In this document: positions 1-8,696 of the stretch, piece after piece
Position numbering within the stretch: the stretch's first letter is position 1
Layout: each line of letters begins with the position of its first letter
DNA from: Cytophagales bacterium
Lineage (GTDB): Bacteria; Bacteroidota; Bacteroidia; Cytophagales; Thermoflexibacteraceae
Length of the DNA stretch: 64,000 bases
Direction of reading: 5' to 3'
Assembly (NCBI GenBank): GCA_004294445.1
Contig: REAZ01000016.1
Location: forward strand, 40,244-104,243
The notes under the pieces: generated by a model
Database searches by the model: none
Told to the model about the DNA's origin: nothing
What the model saw: the letters and a program-made list of their open reading frames with translations, nothing else
Translations under genes and position numbers: made by a program

Positions 1-293
1 TGATAAACCTATGCGAACTGCAAAAGCAACAAGCAAACCTGCACCATCTGGAATACGAGGCGGGTAGCATAGAGAGTTTGCTCAAAATAGTGGAAATGAA
101 CGAGGGCATTACCATCATTCCCGAATTAGCTGCTTTGGCATTGGACGACACGCGCCAAAAACAACTCAGAAGTTTCCAATCCCCCGCACCTATGCGAGAA
201 ATTGGCTTGCTTACTCATAAGCATTTCATCAAAAAAAGGCTTTTTGAGGTATTAAAAGAGGAAATCTTGCTCGCAGTAGCGCAGTTAATTTGA
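1..293 (+). CDS. OxyR/LysR-family transcriptional regulator, C-terminal fragment
   Basis: The frame is open from base 3 to the stop at 293, so the gene begins before the window. The visible ~96 residues match the end of a LysR-type effector-binding domain: a short Leu/Cys segment, then EAGS-IESL, then NEGITIIPELA, the pattern typical of OxyR-like proteins near the end of the second subdomain. OxyR proteins sense peroxide and activate antioxidant genes; that role here is inferred from the pattern only. The N-terminal DNA-binding helix-turn-helix and any redox cysteine pair lie outside the window. A terminator follows directly. Confidence 0.75.
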   Translation, partial: INLCELQKQQANLHHLEYEAGSIESLLKIVEMNEGITIIPELAALALDDTRQKQLRSFQSPAPMREIGLLTHKHFIKKRLFEVLKEEILLAVAQLI

Positions 294-340
294 GATAGCT
301 TTACCAAAGTTAAACAAATTGGCAAAGCTATCATTTTTTT
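294..340 (+). terminator. Rho-independent terminator after the OxyR-like gene
   Basis: Perfect 9-bp arms GATAGCTTT (294-302) and AAAGCTATC (324-332) are followed by a T run at 334-340. It starts one base after the stop codon of the regulator and separates it from the convergent lipoprotein gene. Confidence 0.8.
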
Positions 341-1514
341 ATTGTCCCAAAGGAACTTTTACGGGTATCAAAAGCCCGTCATCACTACTCCCGCACGCTC
401 CTTGCGAATCGCCGTGTGCCAAGTGTGCCTGTAATGCTGTTTTGGAAACAGTTATCGTCTTGCTATTTGATGGATTACCCGGAGGTTTATGGCAAATAAT
501 AACTTTATCTTTGTCAGTTTCATTAATCTTACTTAGCTTTATCTTAACGTATATCAAGATGTTAGCAGTAACAGAAACGGTACTTTTCAAATCCACCGTA
601 CATTTAGTTTTATAGAATTTTATTTTGCCCTTGAGTAAATCGCTGAAAGTTCCAAAAATAGTAATTAACTGCCGTGCATCTGCCGCCCATATAAAGCAAC
701 CGCCAGTCTGATTGGCTATATCGCCCAAAGTACCAAGATTTACCTCTTTGCCAAGGGCAACCACATGCACTTTTACCTTTTTGCTTTTTGCAAAACTTAT
801 CAATGTACTTACGGCTACCCCGCCTTCGGTATCTTCGCCGTCAGTGAACACTACTACTGACTTATTTGCATTTTTAATATCTTTGTCCACATAGCCAATC
901 ATTGCATAAATGGCTTTGTATAAAGGTGTTGCGCCTCCTATTTTGTTTTTTAAATCGTCCAAAGTAGGGTAATATGTTTTTCCATCATTTGTAAAATTAC
1001 CATAAACAGAAAGGTCAAAAGGAATTTTTTTACCTCCGCCGCTTGCAAAAGCAGATAATAGTACAGAATCTTTTGCGCCCAAAGCACCGCAGAAAATCTT
1101 AGCGGCTTCAATACGCAAATTTTCAGGGTCTGTATTTGCAATGCTCCCGCTTTGGTCTAAAAGCAGAGTCGTAGCAAAATTATCTATTTTTGTACCCTCA
1201 GTTTGCGAGCTGGCATCAACATTAAAGTCCAAATTGACACCTTTTACATTGGTATCTCCCAATTTTATGTCGTCATTTGCCAAATTTGGTACTTCATTAC
1301 CAGACCCATTGATTACTGCCAAATCTACTTCAAAAGTAACTTTTGTGCCACTCTTGCTGACAAAACGAGTGTCTAATACCACTCCACAAGGGTCGCCGTC
1401 CAAGCCTCTATTAGACTCTGTAGTGGGGGTTGCATCCTCCTCTTTGTTCTGGCAAGCATTAAAAACTATGACAGCAAGCAGGAGTAAGGATAGTTTTCTA
1501 ATTATTTTTTTCAT
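339..1514 (-). CDS. vWA-domain lipoprotein with C-terminal CHKPPGNP motif
   Basis: 391 aa. The N-terminus is a lipoprotein signal with the lipidated Cys at about residue 21 (FNAC). A von Willebrand A domain follows, with an intact metal-binding MIDAS site: D120-x-S122-x-S124 (DQSGS), T196 (GGATPLY) and D225 (FTDGED). It probably binds a protein ligand at the cell envelope. The last ~50 residues hold CHKPPGNP, then an AHLAHGD segment and a final Cys, a short module seen in many bacterial surface proteins. Residues 280-335 may link the two parts. Its partner is unknown. It is convergent with the OxyR-like gene, so the terminator between them may serve both. Confidence 0.75.
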   Translation of the reverse strand: MKKIIRKLSLLLLAVIVFNACQNKEEDATPTTESNRGLDGDPCGVVLDTRFVSKSGTKVTFEVDLAVINGSGNEVPNLANDDIKLGDTNVKGVNLDFNVDASSQTEGTKIDNFATTLLLDQSGSIANTDPENLRIEAAKIFCGALGAKDSVLLSAFASGGGKKIPFDLSVYGNFTNDGKTYYPTLDDLKNKIGGATPLYKAIYAMIGYVDKDIKNANKSVVVFTDGEDTEGGVAVSTLISFAKSKKVKVHVVALGKEVNLGTLGDIANQTGGCFIWAADARQLITIFGTFSDLLKGKIKFYKTKCTVDLKSTVSVTANILIYVKIKLSKINETDKDKVIICHKPPGNPSNSKTITVSKTALQAHLAHGDSQGACGSSDDGLLIPVKVPLGQ

Positions 1515-1638
1515 ACATTTTATTTTGTGAAGTTGACTTTTAGGCGAATAGTAAATCTTACATAAGAACGTAATGTATAAATTTTTATTGCTTTTTTAGT
1601 ACATTTTCTAATAAAAAAACACAAAAAATGTAAATTTA

Positions 1639-2400
1639 TTACTTCAGAAAGAAAATATGCACAATAGAAAAAATAACGACCGCAACTAACATTCGGTACG
1701 TCCATACGCTTGCCGAAGGGTGCTTCATCGCAAAATGGGCGGCTGTCCACGCCCCAATACTTTGCCCCACAGCCAAAAGAATAGCCAAATCCCACACGAC
1801 TTGCCCACTCCAGATGAAGATAAATAAGGAAGGAATAGTGAACAAGAAAACCAAAAATGTCTTCAGGCTTACTGCATCTTTGATGGAGTATTTTGCCCCC
1901 AATACAAAGGCAACGTGCAGCAAAATTCCCACGCCTGCTTGCAAGAAACCTGCGTAAAATCCTACGGCAAAGAACACAATTGTAGTCAAGATTTTATTAC
2001 TATTTGTTGTTTCGCTCTCTGCCTTGAGCCAACGTTCAGGTTTTACCAAAATCACAAAAAGCATGACAACCATGATAGCTCCGATGGCATTATCTATAAA
2101 CTCTGCACTCACATTTACAGCGAGTTGCGTGCCTACTACCGCCCCTATGACCGAAGGAACAACAAACCAAGCCGAAGATTTATAGTTGAGTTTTCCGTTT
2201 CTGTAGAAAGTAGCGACTGCCACCGTACTTTGGGTAAGCACGCCCAAGCGATTGGTCGCATTTGCATAGTTAGCAGGCAAGCCCGCAAACATAAGCATCG
2301 CCAGCGTTACCAACGAGCCGCTACCTGTGAGCGTATTAATAAAACCTGCTAATGCTCCTGTGAGGATAGCTAACAGATAAATGTACCATTCGTTTGCCAT
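1639..2400 (-). CDS. TauE/SafE-family membrane permease
   Basis: 253 aa, the usual length for this family. About eight hydrophobic segments are visible, arranged as two halves around a polar stretch near residues 120-135. The N-terminal GFINTLTGSGSLVTL and mid-protein GFYAGFLQAGVGILL segments are the paired signatures of TauE/SafE (DUF81) transporters, which export sulfite, sulfoacetate or similar small anions through the inner membrane. The substrate here cannot be read from sequence. It is a single gene, divergent from the ATPase gene at 2510. Confidence 0.8.
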   Translation of the reverse strand: MANEWYIYLLAILTGALAGFINTLTGSGSLVTLAMLMFAGLPANYANATNRLGVLTQSTVAVATFYRNGKLNYKSSAWFVVPSVIGAVVGTQLAVNVSAEFIDNAIGAIMVVMLFVILVKPERWLKAESETTNSNKILTTIVFFAVGFYAGFLQAGVGILLHVAFVLGAKYSIKDAVSLKTFLVFLFTIPSLFIFIWSGQVVWDLAILLAVGQSIGAWTAAHFAMKHPSASVWTYRMLVAVVIFSIVHIFFLK

Positions 2401-2509
2401 AGTTAAAACTTTTATCTTCTATTTTCTGTTTGAATTTTCGGAAGTAGGAAAGCCAAAAGTACAAATTTGCAAAAGAATTACTATATTTGAAGAAACATAA
2501 AATTTTACC

Positions 2510-4018
2510 ATGAAATATACTGATATTCCAAAAGAAGCACTATTAAAAATCAAAACTTTAGGAGAACTCAAAGCGGTAGGCTACCAGCCTAAGTCTATCA
2601 AACAAGAGCTAAGAGATAACCTCATAGAATCGCTGAAAAACAAGGAAAATGTTTTTGCGGGCATTCATGGCTACGAAGATACTGTCATTCCCGACTTGGA
2701 GCGAGCTATTCTCTCCATGCACAATATCAATCTTTTAGGCTTACGCGGGCAGGCAAAAACACGCCTTGCACGCCTAATGATTTACCTCTTAGACGAGTAC
2801 ATCCCCGTTGTGAAAGGCTCAGAACTGAATGATGACCCCTTGCAGCCGCTTTCGCGCTATGCCAAAGACCTCATCGCCGAGCATGGTGATGATACACCTA
2901 TAGCATGGATGCACCAAGAAGAACGTTATACCGAAAAATTGGCAACGCCAGATGTTACCATTGCAGATTTGATAGGCGATGCAGACCCCATCAAAGCAGC
3001 TACCCTCAAGTTACCTTATTCTGATGAAAGAGTAATTCACTACGGACTCATTCCCCGTTCGCATCGTTGTTTGTTCGTTATCAACGAGTTGCCCGACTTG
3101 CAAGCCCGTATCCAAGTAGCCCTGTTCAATATTTTGCAAGAGGGAGATATTCAGATTCGTGGATTCAAGATTCGTTTGCTCTTGGATATTCAGTTCGTTT
3201 TTACAGCCAACCCCGAAGACTATACCAATCGTGGTAGCATTGTTACGCCACTCAAAGACCGCATTGATAGCCAGATACTTACCCACTATCCAAAAGACAT
3301 ACAGATAGGGAAAAAGATTACGCAACAAGAGGCGTACATCAAGCCACAGCAAGAAAATATCTATTCTCCCGATTTAGCCAAAGATTTGATAGAGCAGATA
3401 GCCGTAGAAGCACGAAAAAGCGAGTTTGTTGATGCCAAAAGTGGTGTATCTGCCCGCCTTACCATTTCGGCATACGAAAACCTACTAAGTGCGGCAGAAA
3501 GACGAATGTTAATCAACGCAGAATCAAAGACTTCTATCAGAGTAGGTGATTTTTGGGGAGTAGTGCCATCTATTGCGGGCAAGGTAGAGCTTGTCTATGA
3601 GGGAGAGCAAGAAGGGGCTGCTATAGTAGCACAAAATCTATTAGGAAAAGCCATCAGAACGCTGTTTTTGAGCTATTTCCCCGACCCAGAGAAAGAAAAG
3701 AAAAAGCCCGCAAATATTTATAAAAAAGTAACAGATTGGTTTGGCGATGGCGAGCAAGTGGACATGATGAACGAAGCAAGCAACCAAGAGTACAAAAACA
3801 TTCTTTATACCATTCCAGGGCTATCAGAGTTGGTAAAAGCGAAAGTGCCAAACCTCTCGGAAAATGACCAAGTTTTTATGATGGAGTTTGCCCTACATGG
3901 CTTGGCAGAATACTCGATGTTAAGCAAAAAATTCTTAGAAAGAGGCTTGCAATTCAAAGACTTGCTCGGTGGAATGTTCACCATGCCCAAATTTGATGAA
4001 GAAGAAGATGATGAGTAA
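2510..4018 (+). CDS. MoxR/magnesium-chelatase-like AAA+ ATPase
   Basis: 502 aa. The Walker A motif is GLRGQAKTR at residues 77-85, where the usual final lysine-threonine is KTR. A Walker B-like strand (LFVINELPDL) and a sensor-1 region (FVFTANPEDYTNRG) follow, the pattern of the MoxR/ChlI branch of AAA+ proteins. Such ATPases usually work with a vWA-domain partner to remodel or insert cofactors into proteins. No vWA gene is adjacent on this strand; the nearest vWA protein is the lipoprotein at 339, which is in another compartment. The gene starts 110 bp from tauE-like in divergent orientation. The target is unknown. Confidence 0.75.
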   Translation: MKYTDIPKEALLKIKTLGELKAVGYQPKSIKQELRDNLIESLKNKENVFAGIHGYEDTVIPDLERAILSMHNINLLGLRGQAKTRLARLMIYLLDEYIPVVKGSELNDDPLQPLSRYAKDLIAEHGDDTPIAWMHQEERYTEKLATPDVTIADLIGDADPIKAATLKLPYSDERVIHYGLIPRSHRCLFVINELPDLQARIQVALFNILQEGDIQIRGFKIRLLLDIQFVFTANPEDYTNRGSIVTPLKDRIDSQILTHYPKDIQIGKKITQQEAYIKPQQENIYSPDLAKDLIEQIAVEARKSEFVDAKSGVSARLTISAYENLLSAAERRMLINAESKTSIRVGDFWGVVPSIAGKVELVYEGEQEGAAIVAQNLLGKAIRTLFLSYFPDPEKEKKKPANIYKKVTDWFGDGEQVDMMNEASNQEYKNILYTIPGLSELVKAKVPNLSENDQVFMMEFALHGLAEYSMLSKKFLERGLQFKDLLGGMFTMPKFDEEEDDE

Positions 4019-4122
4019 GTTTTAATGAGTGCTTGGAAGCGATATTGTCGCTGCCAAGCACTAAAGTTCTTGCGAAAGTTTTTAAATTTCCAATTTCAAC
4101 ATTTGCAGGGCATAACATCTGA

Positions 4123-5448
4123 TTATTTTAAAATCAAATCATTGATATTCTTGCCTATACGAGTCCCTAATTTGAGTCCCTCTTCATTTCCAGACCTAAA
4201 ATGTATGCCGCCGTACAGTCTCGATATAGCTGCTTCTTGTGCAAAGGCATAAAAGGAACTTAGCGTCCTTGGAGCTAACCCTCTGTCTACATGTGTATTA
4301 TCTACAAATTGAAAATTATCACCAAATAGATTAGTGAGGACTTCTGCACTTGCACCTGACTGGACAGAATGCCCCGAAATATACTCAGGGAAAGGAGGTG
4401 TATCGAGAAGTGGAGTCCAAGTAGGATCAATAGCTTTCTGCACATAAGTAACGGGACGCATCAAATTATACTTGTATTTGCATTTCCACCCACAAATAAA
4501 GGCATCAACTACCGCAATACCAACTTTTAGATACGCAACCGCAGCCGCTTCCATAGTTGATTTTTTTCCTATTAAAACTTGTCTTGTAATAGAAATGCTA
4601 TGCCCTGGCGGTGTAAAAGTTTTTCCAGCATCATCAGCCCAAAAAAGTGCTATTTCTCTCTGAGAAGCAGTCAAATTTTTGCTTACATCATATACTTCCT
4701 TGCCCTCCCTATAAAAAGGAGAACTTGGGTCTGTTGAGAATATAGGCGGAGACAACGGGAGAAGACTTGGGCTTGCATTAATTGCTAAAAATGTGCGATT
4801 TTCGCCCCAATAAGGTTGCAAGGCAGTAGATGCACCTGTCTTCACCCAAAGCCCTTCACCTACGGGAGGCACATACGAAGTAGGAAAATTTTTCAAGTAC
4901 CCTTCATGCCCTCCGTCAGTCTTAGACCAGTCAAAAATCTTATTTGCTACTTGTTCACCATAGTTTGCAGACCTATTAAAAACGTCTTGGCTTACAGTAG
5001 CTTGATAACGAGCATTATACACTGCTTTGATAGAGTCAATGGCAGCTAAGTTTGCAGCAGAGGCATTGGCAAATAGATTCTTCAATATGGTAGCCAAAGA
5101 ATGATTGGCTGAGATAGCCCAGTGATATTCAGTATCTTTCATTGGCTGTGGAACATCTGATAAGCCATTCAGTTTTCCCGACAGAGATTTGTAGGAAGGC
5201 ATCCCCGATACAACAGATTCATAAAAAGCAACTCCCGTATAACCCAAGGCGCGCGAAGCAACTGGGGGCGAAAAGCCACTTGTTTGCCTAATTAGGCGGA
5301 ACTCCAACTGATAATAAGCATGGGCAAGGTCAGCCTCAAAAGTAGCTACTTCGGCAGATGAAGGCAAATCGCTGTCTTTTTTACAACCACTGAGCAAGAG
5401 TGCGAATGAAAAGCACGCGATGATGCAATTCGACAAAAACTTTTTCAT
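4123..5448 (-). CDS. Vanadium-haloperoxidase/PAP2-like lipoprotein
   Basis: 441 aa with a lipoprotein signal (LLLSGC, Cys at about 22). The C-terminal half carries the PAP2/vanadium haloperoxidase signatures: KYNLMRP, then EYISGHS, then SRLYGGIH. These residues bind vanadate or phosphate and include the catalytic histidines. After GGIH the usual HxxxD aspartate is replaced (HFRSGN), so activity may differ from true haloperoxidases. The protein is probably tethered to the outside of the inner membrane or to the outer membrane. It stands alone with 100-110 bp gaps on each side. A phosphatase role is an alternative. Confidence 0.75.
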   Translation of the reverse strand: MKKFLSNCIIACFSFALLLSGCKKDSDLPSSAEVATFEADLAHAYYQLEFRLIRQTSGFSPPVASRALGYTGVAFYESVVSGMPSYKSLSGKLNGLSDVPQPMKDTEYHWAISANHSLATILKNLFANASAANLAAIDSIKAVYNARYQATVSQDVFNRSANYGEQVANKIFDWSKTDGGHEGYLKNFPTSYVPPVGEGLWVKTGASTALQPYWGENRTFLAINASPSLLPLSPPIFSTDPSSPFYREGKEVYDVSKNLTASQREIALFWADDAGKTFTPPGHSISITRQVLIGKKSTMEAAAVAYLKVGIAVVDAFICGWKCKYKYNLMRPVTYVQKAIDPTWTPLLDTPPFPEYISGHSVQSGASAEVLTNLFGDNFQFVDNTHVDRGLAPRTLSSFYAFAQEAAISRLYGGIHFRSGNEEGLKLGTRIGKNINDLILK

Positions 5449-5564
5449 AGAAAAATGTTAGTTAGATAATTAGTTTTAAATGTTAGTAATGTATCTCATA
5501 CCGCATTGCAGGCGAATATACTTTAACAATATTTAGCAGTTACGTGCAATACACTATTTATGTT

Positions 5565-6098
5565 TCACTGGTCTATATATTCTAATGTTTCGATATCAAC
5601 AATTTTTGTTTGCCCATTGCTAAACGTGATGGCTACGCTTTGCTCTCCAAATATTTTCAAATCGCTAAAATACAGATGACCGTCTATTTGCTTCAGTAAT
5701 TTGTCAGTTTTAGTCAGAAGATTTTTCTGTATGATTTCCTCTCTGCCCAAGACAAGTAAATAGTGCTTGTGGAAATAATTTCCGATAAAGGTTAAGGCTG
5801 ACAAATATAAGTTAGGCAACATTATTTTTTCCAAGTTTTGCGTATCAATTAGAAAATGGTCGCCTTCTTTCGGAATGTATAACCATTTACCGTCCGAAGA
5901 AGAGGGAACATACCTATCTAAGTAAAAATTTATGTAATTCCAGCTACCAAAGTATTCTTTTGTTACCTCCTGATTATCAATGTGCAATGAAACCTGATAA
6001 AGCATTCTCCCATTATTAGGCTCTACTTCGCCAATAATACTTAACTTCAAAATTCCCTTGCTGGTCTGAAATACATACTTGCTTTCGTTGTTTATCAT
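5565..6098 (-). CDS. Hypothetical protein
   Basis: 177 aa, no signal peptide and no family I recognise. It is mostly beta-strand in character, ending in ITFSNGQTKIVDIETLEY, which resembles a short propeller-like or immunity-like beta protein. It begins 5 bp after the stop of the broken small gene at 6103-6296, so the two probably once formed an operon. It may have lost its functional partner. Function not assigned. Confidence 0.55.
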   Translation of the reverse strand: MINNESKYVFQTSKGILKLSIIGEVEPNNGRMLYQVSLHIDNQEVTKEYFGSWNYINFYLDRYVPSSSDGKWLYIPKEGDHFLIDTQNLEKIMLPNLYLSALTFIGNYFHKHYLLVLGREEIIQKNLLTKTDKLLKQIDGHLYFSDLKIFGEQSVAITFSNGQTKIVDIETLEYIDQ

Positions 6099-6102
6099 AT
6101 AC

Positions 6103-6296
6103 TTACTTTTTTATAGATACCTTTTCCACTGCTTTTAATTTCGCCTCTGTGCCTATTTGGTGCAGTTCTTCTACAGGAATCACCTCTTTGAGTAACCTAC
6201 CAAGTAAAAGTTCAACTCTGCCTGCAAGTGCGCTTGTACTGTAGCTACATCATACAAGCCCTTGTAAATCTCTGGAATTTGAAATTAGATTTGCAT
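6103..6296 (-). pseudogene. Broken ~64-codon gene (nonsense plus frameshift)
   Basis: On the minus strand an ATG at 6296 begins MQI, stops at a TAA, and continues in frame as FQIPEIYKGLYDVATVQAHL. Around 6215 the coding character moves by one base into LLLGRLLKEVIPVEELHQIG, ending KVSIKK at 6103. Both pieces read like protein, and together they would make one ~64-residue protein just upstream of the gene at 6098. I infer one nonsense change and one frameshift. No known family recognised; sequencing error is possible. Confidence 0.45.
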
Positions 6297-6349
6297 AAAA
6301 TTGTATTTTAATGACTTCATAACAAAGCTGCAAAAGAATGAGCTAAAAA

Positions 6350-6706
6350 TCAACTATCAATTTTCAGCACTTTCATTAAGGAGATTTCAATGGCTGCAAT
6401 GACCACACCATCTACTTCGCCTATTTTTTTGACAAAGCGATTAATAGAAACGGAACGAACTTGAAAACAATCTGCCGCAGAGTCTTTACTTAGATTGTTA
6501 GTTTCATCACTACGAACTTGCACCATCCAAGGAGCAACAACATATCTATCTTTCCAATCCGTCAGAGGAATAATGACTCTCAGAGGCAAGATACCCAAAT
6601 TATCGTCATTAATGATGATAGCGGGGCGTGTTTTCTGAATCTCAGCCCCAACTGTAGGGTCGAGATTAATACGCCAAATTTCACCTCGGTTCATAAAAAT
6701 TTTCAT
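6350..6706 (-). CDS. MazF/PemK-family endoribonuclease toxin
   Basis: 118 aa. The N-terminus NRGEIWRINLDPTVGAEIQKTRPAIIIN is the PemK/MazF signature, and DCFQVRSVSINR is the conserved middle motif. MazF toxins cut mRNA at short sequences and are held inactive by the antitoxin encoded upstream. A better start may be Met5 (MNRGEIW), since the first residues overlap the antitoxin gene. It overlaps the antitoxin by 26 bp, as expected for a co-translated pair. The whole pair lies between 24-bp direct repeats. Confidence 0.88.
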   Translation of the reverse strand: MKIFMNRGEIWRINLDPTVGAEIQKTRPAIIINDDNLGILPLRVIIPLTDWKDRYVVAPWMVQVRSDETNNLSKDSAADCFQVRSVSINRFVKKIGEVDGVVIAAIEISLMKVLKIDS

Positions 6707-6938
6707 GGTCTAAGGTAGTAAATGCAGTCAATTCTTCATCATGCAAGTAGTCATCTAAAAGAACTTGCGCAGCAGAGGCAAGGATATTCTTTTGTTCTGT
6801 ATCTACCTTTAAATTTTCTATAAAAATACGGTAATAGCTTTCAAATTTCTTCCACTCTTCTATGGAGATAAGCACTGCTGTTTTTTCTCCTATTCCATTA
6901 ACAATGTATTGTATCATTTCTTTGTGGGTTTTACGCAA
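6681..6938 (-). CDS. Antitoxin of the MazF-type module
   Basis: 85 aa, immediately upstream of and overlapping the toxin gene. The N-terminal ~35 residues (QYIVNGIGEKTAVLISIEEWKKF) resemble the Phd/YefM-like DNA-binding fold, in which a lysine/valine strand is followed by an EEW helix. The acidic C-terminus (LHDEELTAFTTLDHENFYEP) is the likely toxin-neutralising tail. The combination of a Phd-like antitoxin with a MazF-like toxin is a common hybrid. It probably represses its own operon. Confidence 0.7.
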   Translation of the reverse strand: MRKTHKEMIQYIVNGIGEKTAVLISIEEWKKFESYYRIFIENLKVDTEQKNILASAAQVLLDDYLHDEELTAFTTLDHENFYEPR

Positions 6939-7139
6939 ATTTAAAAAAAAGATAACAGATATAGAAAGAATGAGCTAAAAATCAACTAAAAGTAAGGTTC
7001 TTTCTACTGATATGACTTAGAACTTTATACTCGTAATACGATTGATTTTCAAAAGATTATAGGCTTGAAAGTAACTAACCCAATTTTGTAGATTTTGCTT
7101 CAAAGAGATTTCTCAAAGTGGCTTATTCCTTTTGTGTTT

Positions 7140-8696
7140 TTAAGTAATACCAGCACAACTTATTCTCTTTTTAATTGCTTTTTGTAGAATCTTCCAATGC
7201 TTTCTCACTTGCCTCTTAATAGGATTGTGTTTTTCTTCACCGTAAAAGGCTTTGGCGGCTCTGTCCACGTAGCTGAGGTAATTGCCTCTAAATTTGATTT
7301 TTCGCGGATAAGGTACATATTTCCATTCTCTTATTGTTTCATCAAAACTAAGTTTGTGGGCTGTAACTTCATATTTGCGTTTTTTAATGCCTTTGTAGCT
7401 ATAAAGCCTATATAGTTTTCTTTTGAAAAGCGGTGGATTTTCTACTAATTCCTTCTCTTTGATGTGCTTAATTCTTCTTGCTTTGGTTTTGACTGCGCCT
7501 TTCATTTCTCTATAAAAACGAGCTAAATTGGCAGATTTGAGCAAGGTTTTTTCTCCATAGAACTCGAAACCCAAATAAATCAAAGGCACATTAGGTTTAA
7601 GCATTTCACTTGCTTTGTCTAAACGACTTACTTGTAATTTATCTTCTGTATTTTTCTCAAAAATGCAAACTTCTGTTTTGGGTGCTGAAATTTTAAGGCA
7701 AAAGTCTTCAATTTTGTTGATAATAGAAGTCTGAATATTCTGATAGTTCGTTTTATCACATACTATCAAAATATCATCTGAATAGCGGCGGTAAAAAGCA
7801 TGAAAAGGTTTAACTATTTCATTGACAATGTATTCATCAAAAGCCAATAAATACAAATTGGCAAGCATAGCACTGATAGGCAAACCTTGTGGAATCCCAA
7901 TAATTTGATTTTTCTCATTGTGATATTGATTTTTATAAATGCGTATCTCTCCTGCTTTGATTTTTTCTCTTAACTCTTTTGGATTCTCAAAAAATGCTTG
8001 CACACCATTTTTGCGAAGTTTTGCCAAGTACTTTTCATCAAAACCACCTTTTTTATTGGTTCTAAAACTGTCAAGTCTAATATACGAAAAGTTAGTAACA
8101 GAAGTAAAAATATTGTAATGGTCTGGTGGTAGGTTTTTCTTTTCCAAGAGTTTAGCCCATGCCTTTTTTAGTAATTTATGGTCAAGAGAAGGGAAAAAGT
8201 TTTCAATATCAAAAGCCAAAGCGACACAATCGCCTCTTTGCTTTATCTCATCAAAACATTCTTTGGCAAAGTCTATATTGCTTTTGTTTCGCAAACCATC
8301 AGCCGTAGGCATACGTCTATACGCACAAATAGAAGCTGAAAGTTCTGGGTAGTTTTTCAAATAAGCCTCATACTGTTTTTGTAAAATCTCATTGGAGTAA
8401 TAAGCGTAAATCTGACTATCTATGTGTGTAGCCATCAAAATAGGGCGTAATTTTTTGGTGCTAACCACCTTACCATTCTTTACCTCTGTATGACTACGTA
8501 CAATTTGTCCATCTTTTTTGACTTTTTTATAGCGTCTTTGGGGCATAGTCTTGAATAGCAAAGGAAAAAAAGCGTGCCTTGCCACAAAATCAGGATTTTT
8601 GACTTTGCCAAAAACTTCTGCTTTTTGTGAAAGTGGATTGATTTTCTGCGTAAGGTGCAGATAACCTCTGCCTTTGAACCACGATTTTTCTTGCAT
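7140..8696 (-). CDS. Defence-associated (UG/DRT-type) reverse transcriptase
   Basis: 518 aa. Reverse transcriptase motifs are clear: LAFDIENFFPSLDH (first catalytic Asp 163), GIPQGLPISAMLAN (267-280) and the metal-binding YSDD at 305-308. The N-terminus WFKGRGYLHL plus NPDFVARHAFFPLL, and the long basic C-terminus (~residues 380-518), lack the maturase X/HNH domains of group II introns and the VTG box of retrons. From memory this layout is closest to the single-protein anti-phage RTs of the DRT2/DRT9 kind, which use a non-coding RNA encoded next to the gene. The exact class is not settled. The upstream 8697-9230 region is long and non-coding. Confidence 0.8.
   Translation of the reverse strand: MQEKSWFKGRGYLHLTQKINPLSQKAEVFGKVKNPDFVARHAFFPLLFKTMPQRRYKKVKKDGQIVRSHTEVKNGKVVSTKKLRPILMATHIDSQIYAYYSNEILQKQYEAYLKNYPELSASICAYRRMPTADGLRNKSNIDFAKECFDEIKQRGDCVALAFDIENFFPSLDHKLLKKAWAKLLEKKNLPPDHYNIFTSVTNFSYIRLDSFRTNKKGGFDEKYLAKLRKNGVQAFFENPKELREKIKAGEIRIYKNQYHNEKNQIIGIPQGLPISAMLANLYLLAFDEYIVNEIVKPFHAFYRRYSDDILIVCDKTNYQNIQTSIINKIEDFCLKISAPKTEVCIFEKNTEDKLQVSRLDKASEMLKPNVPLIYLGFEFYGEKTLLKSANLARFYREMKGAVKTKARRIKHIKEKELVENPPLFKRKLYRLYSYKGIKKRKYEVTAHKLSFDETIREWKYVPYPRKIKFRGNYLSYVDRAAKAFYGEEKHNPIKRQVRKHWKILQKAIKKRISCAGIT

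Larger units (their letters stand above)
6333..6988. repeat. 24-bp perfect direct repeats flanking the MazF module
   Basis: Identical 24-bp sequences lie at 6333-6356 and 6965-6988 (both begin AAAGAATGAGC and end ATCAACTA). They bracket the toxin-antitoxin pair exactly: the left copy overlaps the toxin stop codon and the right copy lies just upstream of the antitoxin start. This is the footprint expected if the module was inserted or duplicated by recombination between short repeats. Confidence 0.8.

Noticed and set aside
319..615. Plus-strand frame overlapping the vWA gene end
   Set aside because: Antisense to the lipoprotein C-terminus; its start lies inside the terminator.
7140..8696. Group II intron maturase or retron reverse transcriptase
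   Set aside because: The maturase and HNH domains are absent, no intron ends flank the gene, and no retron VTG motif or msr/msd could be recognised.
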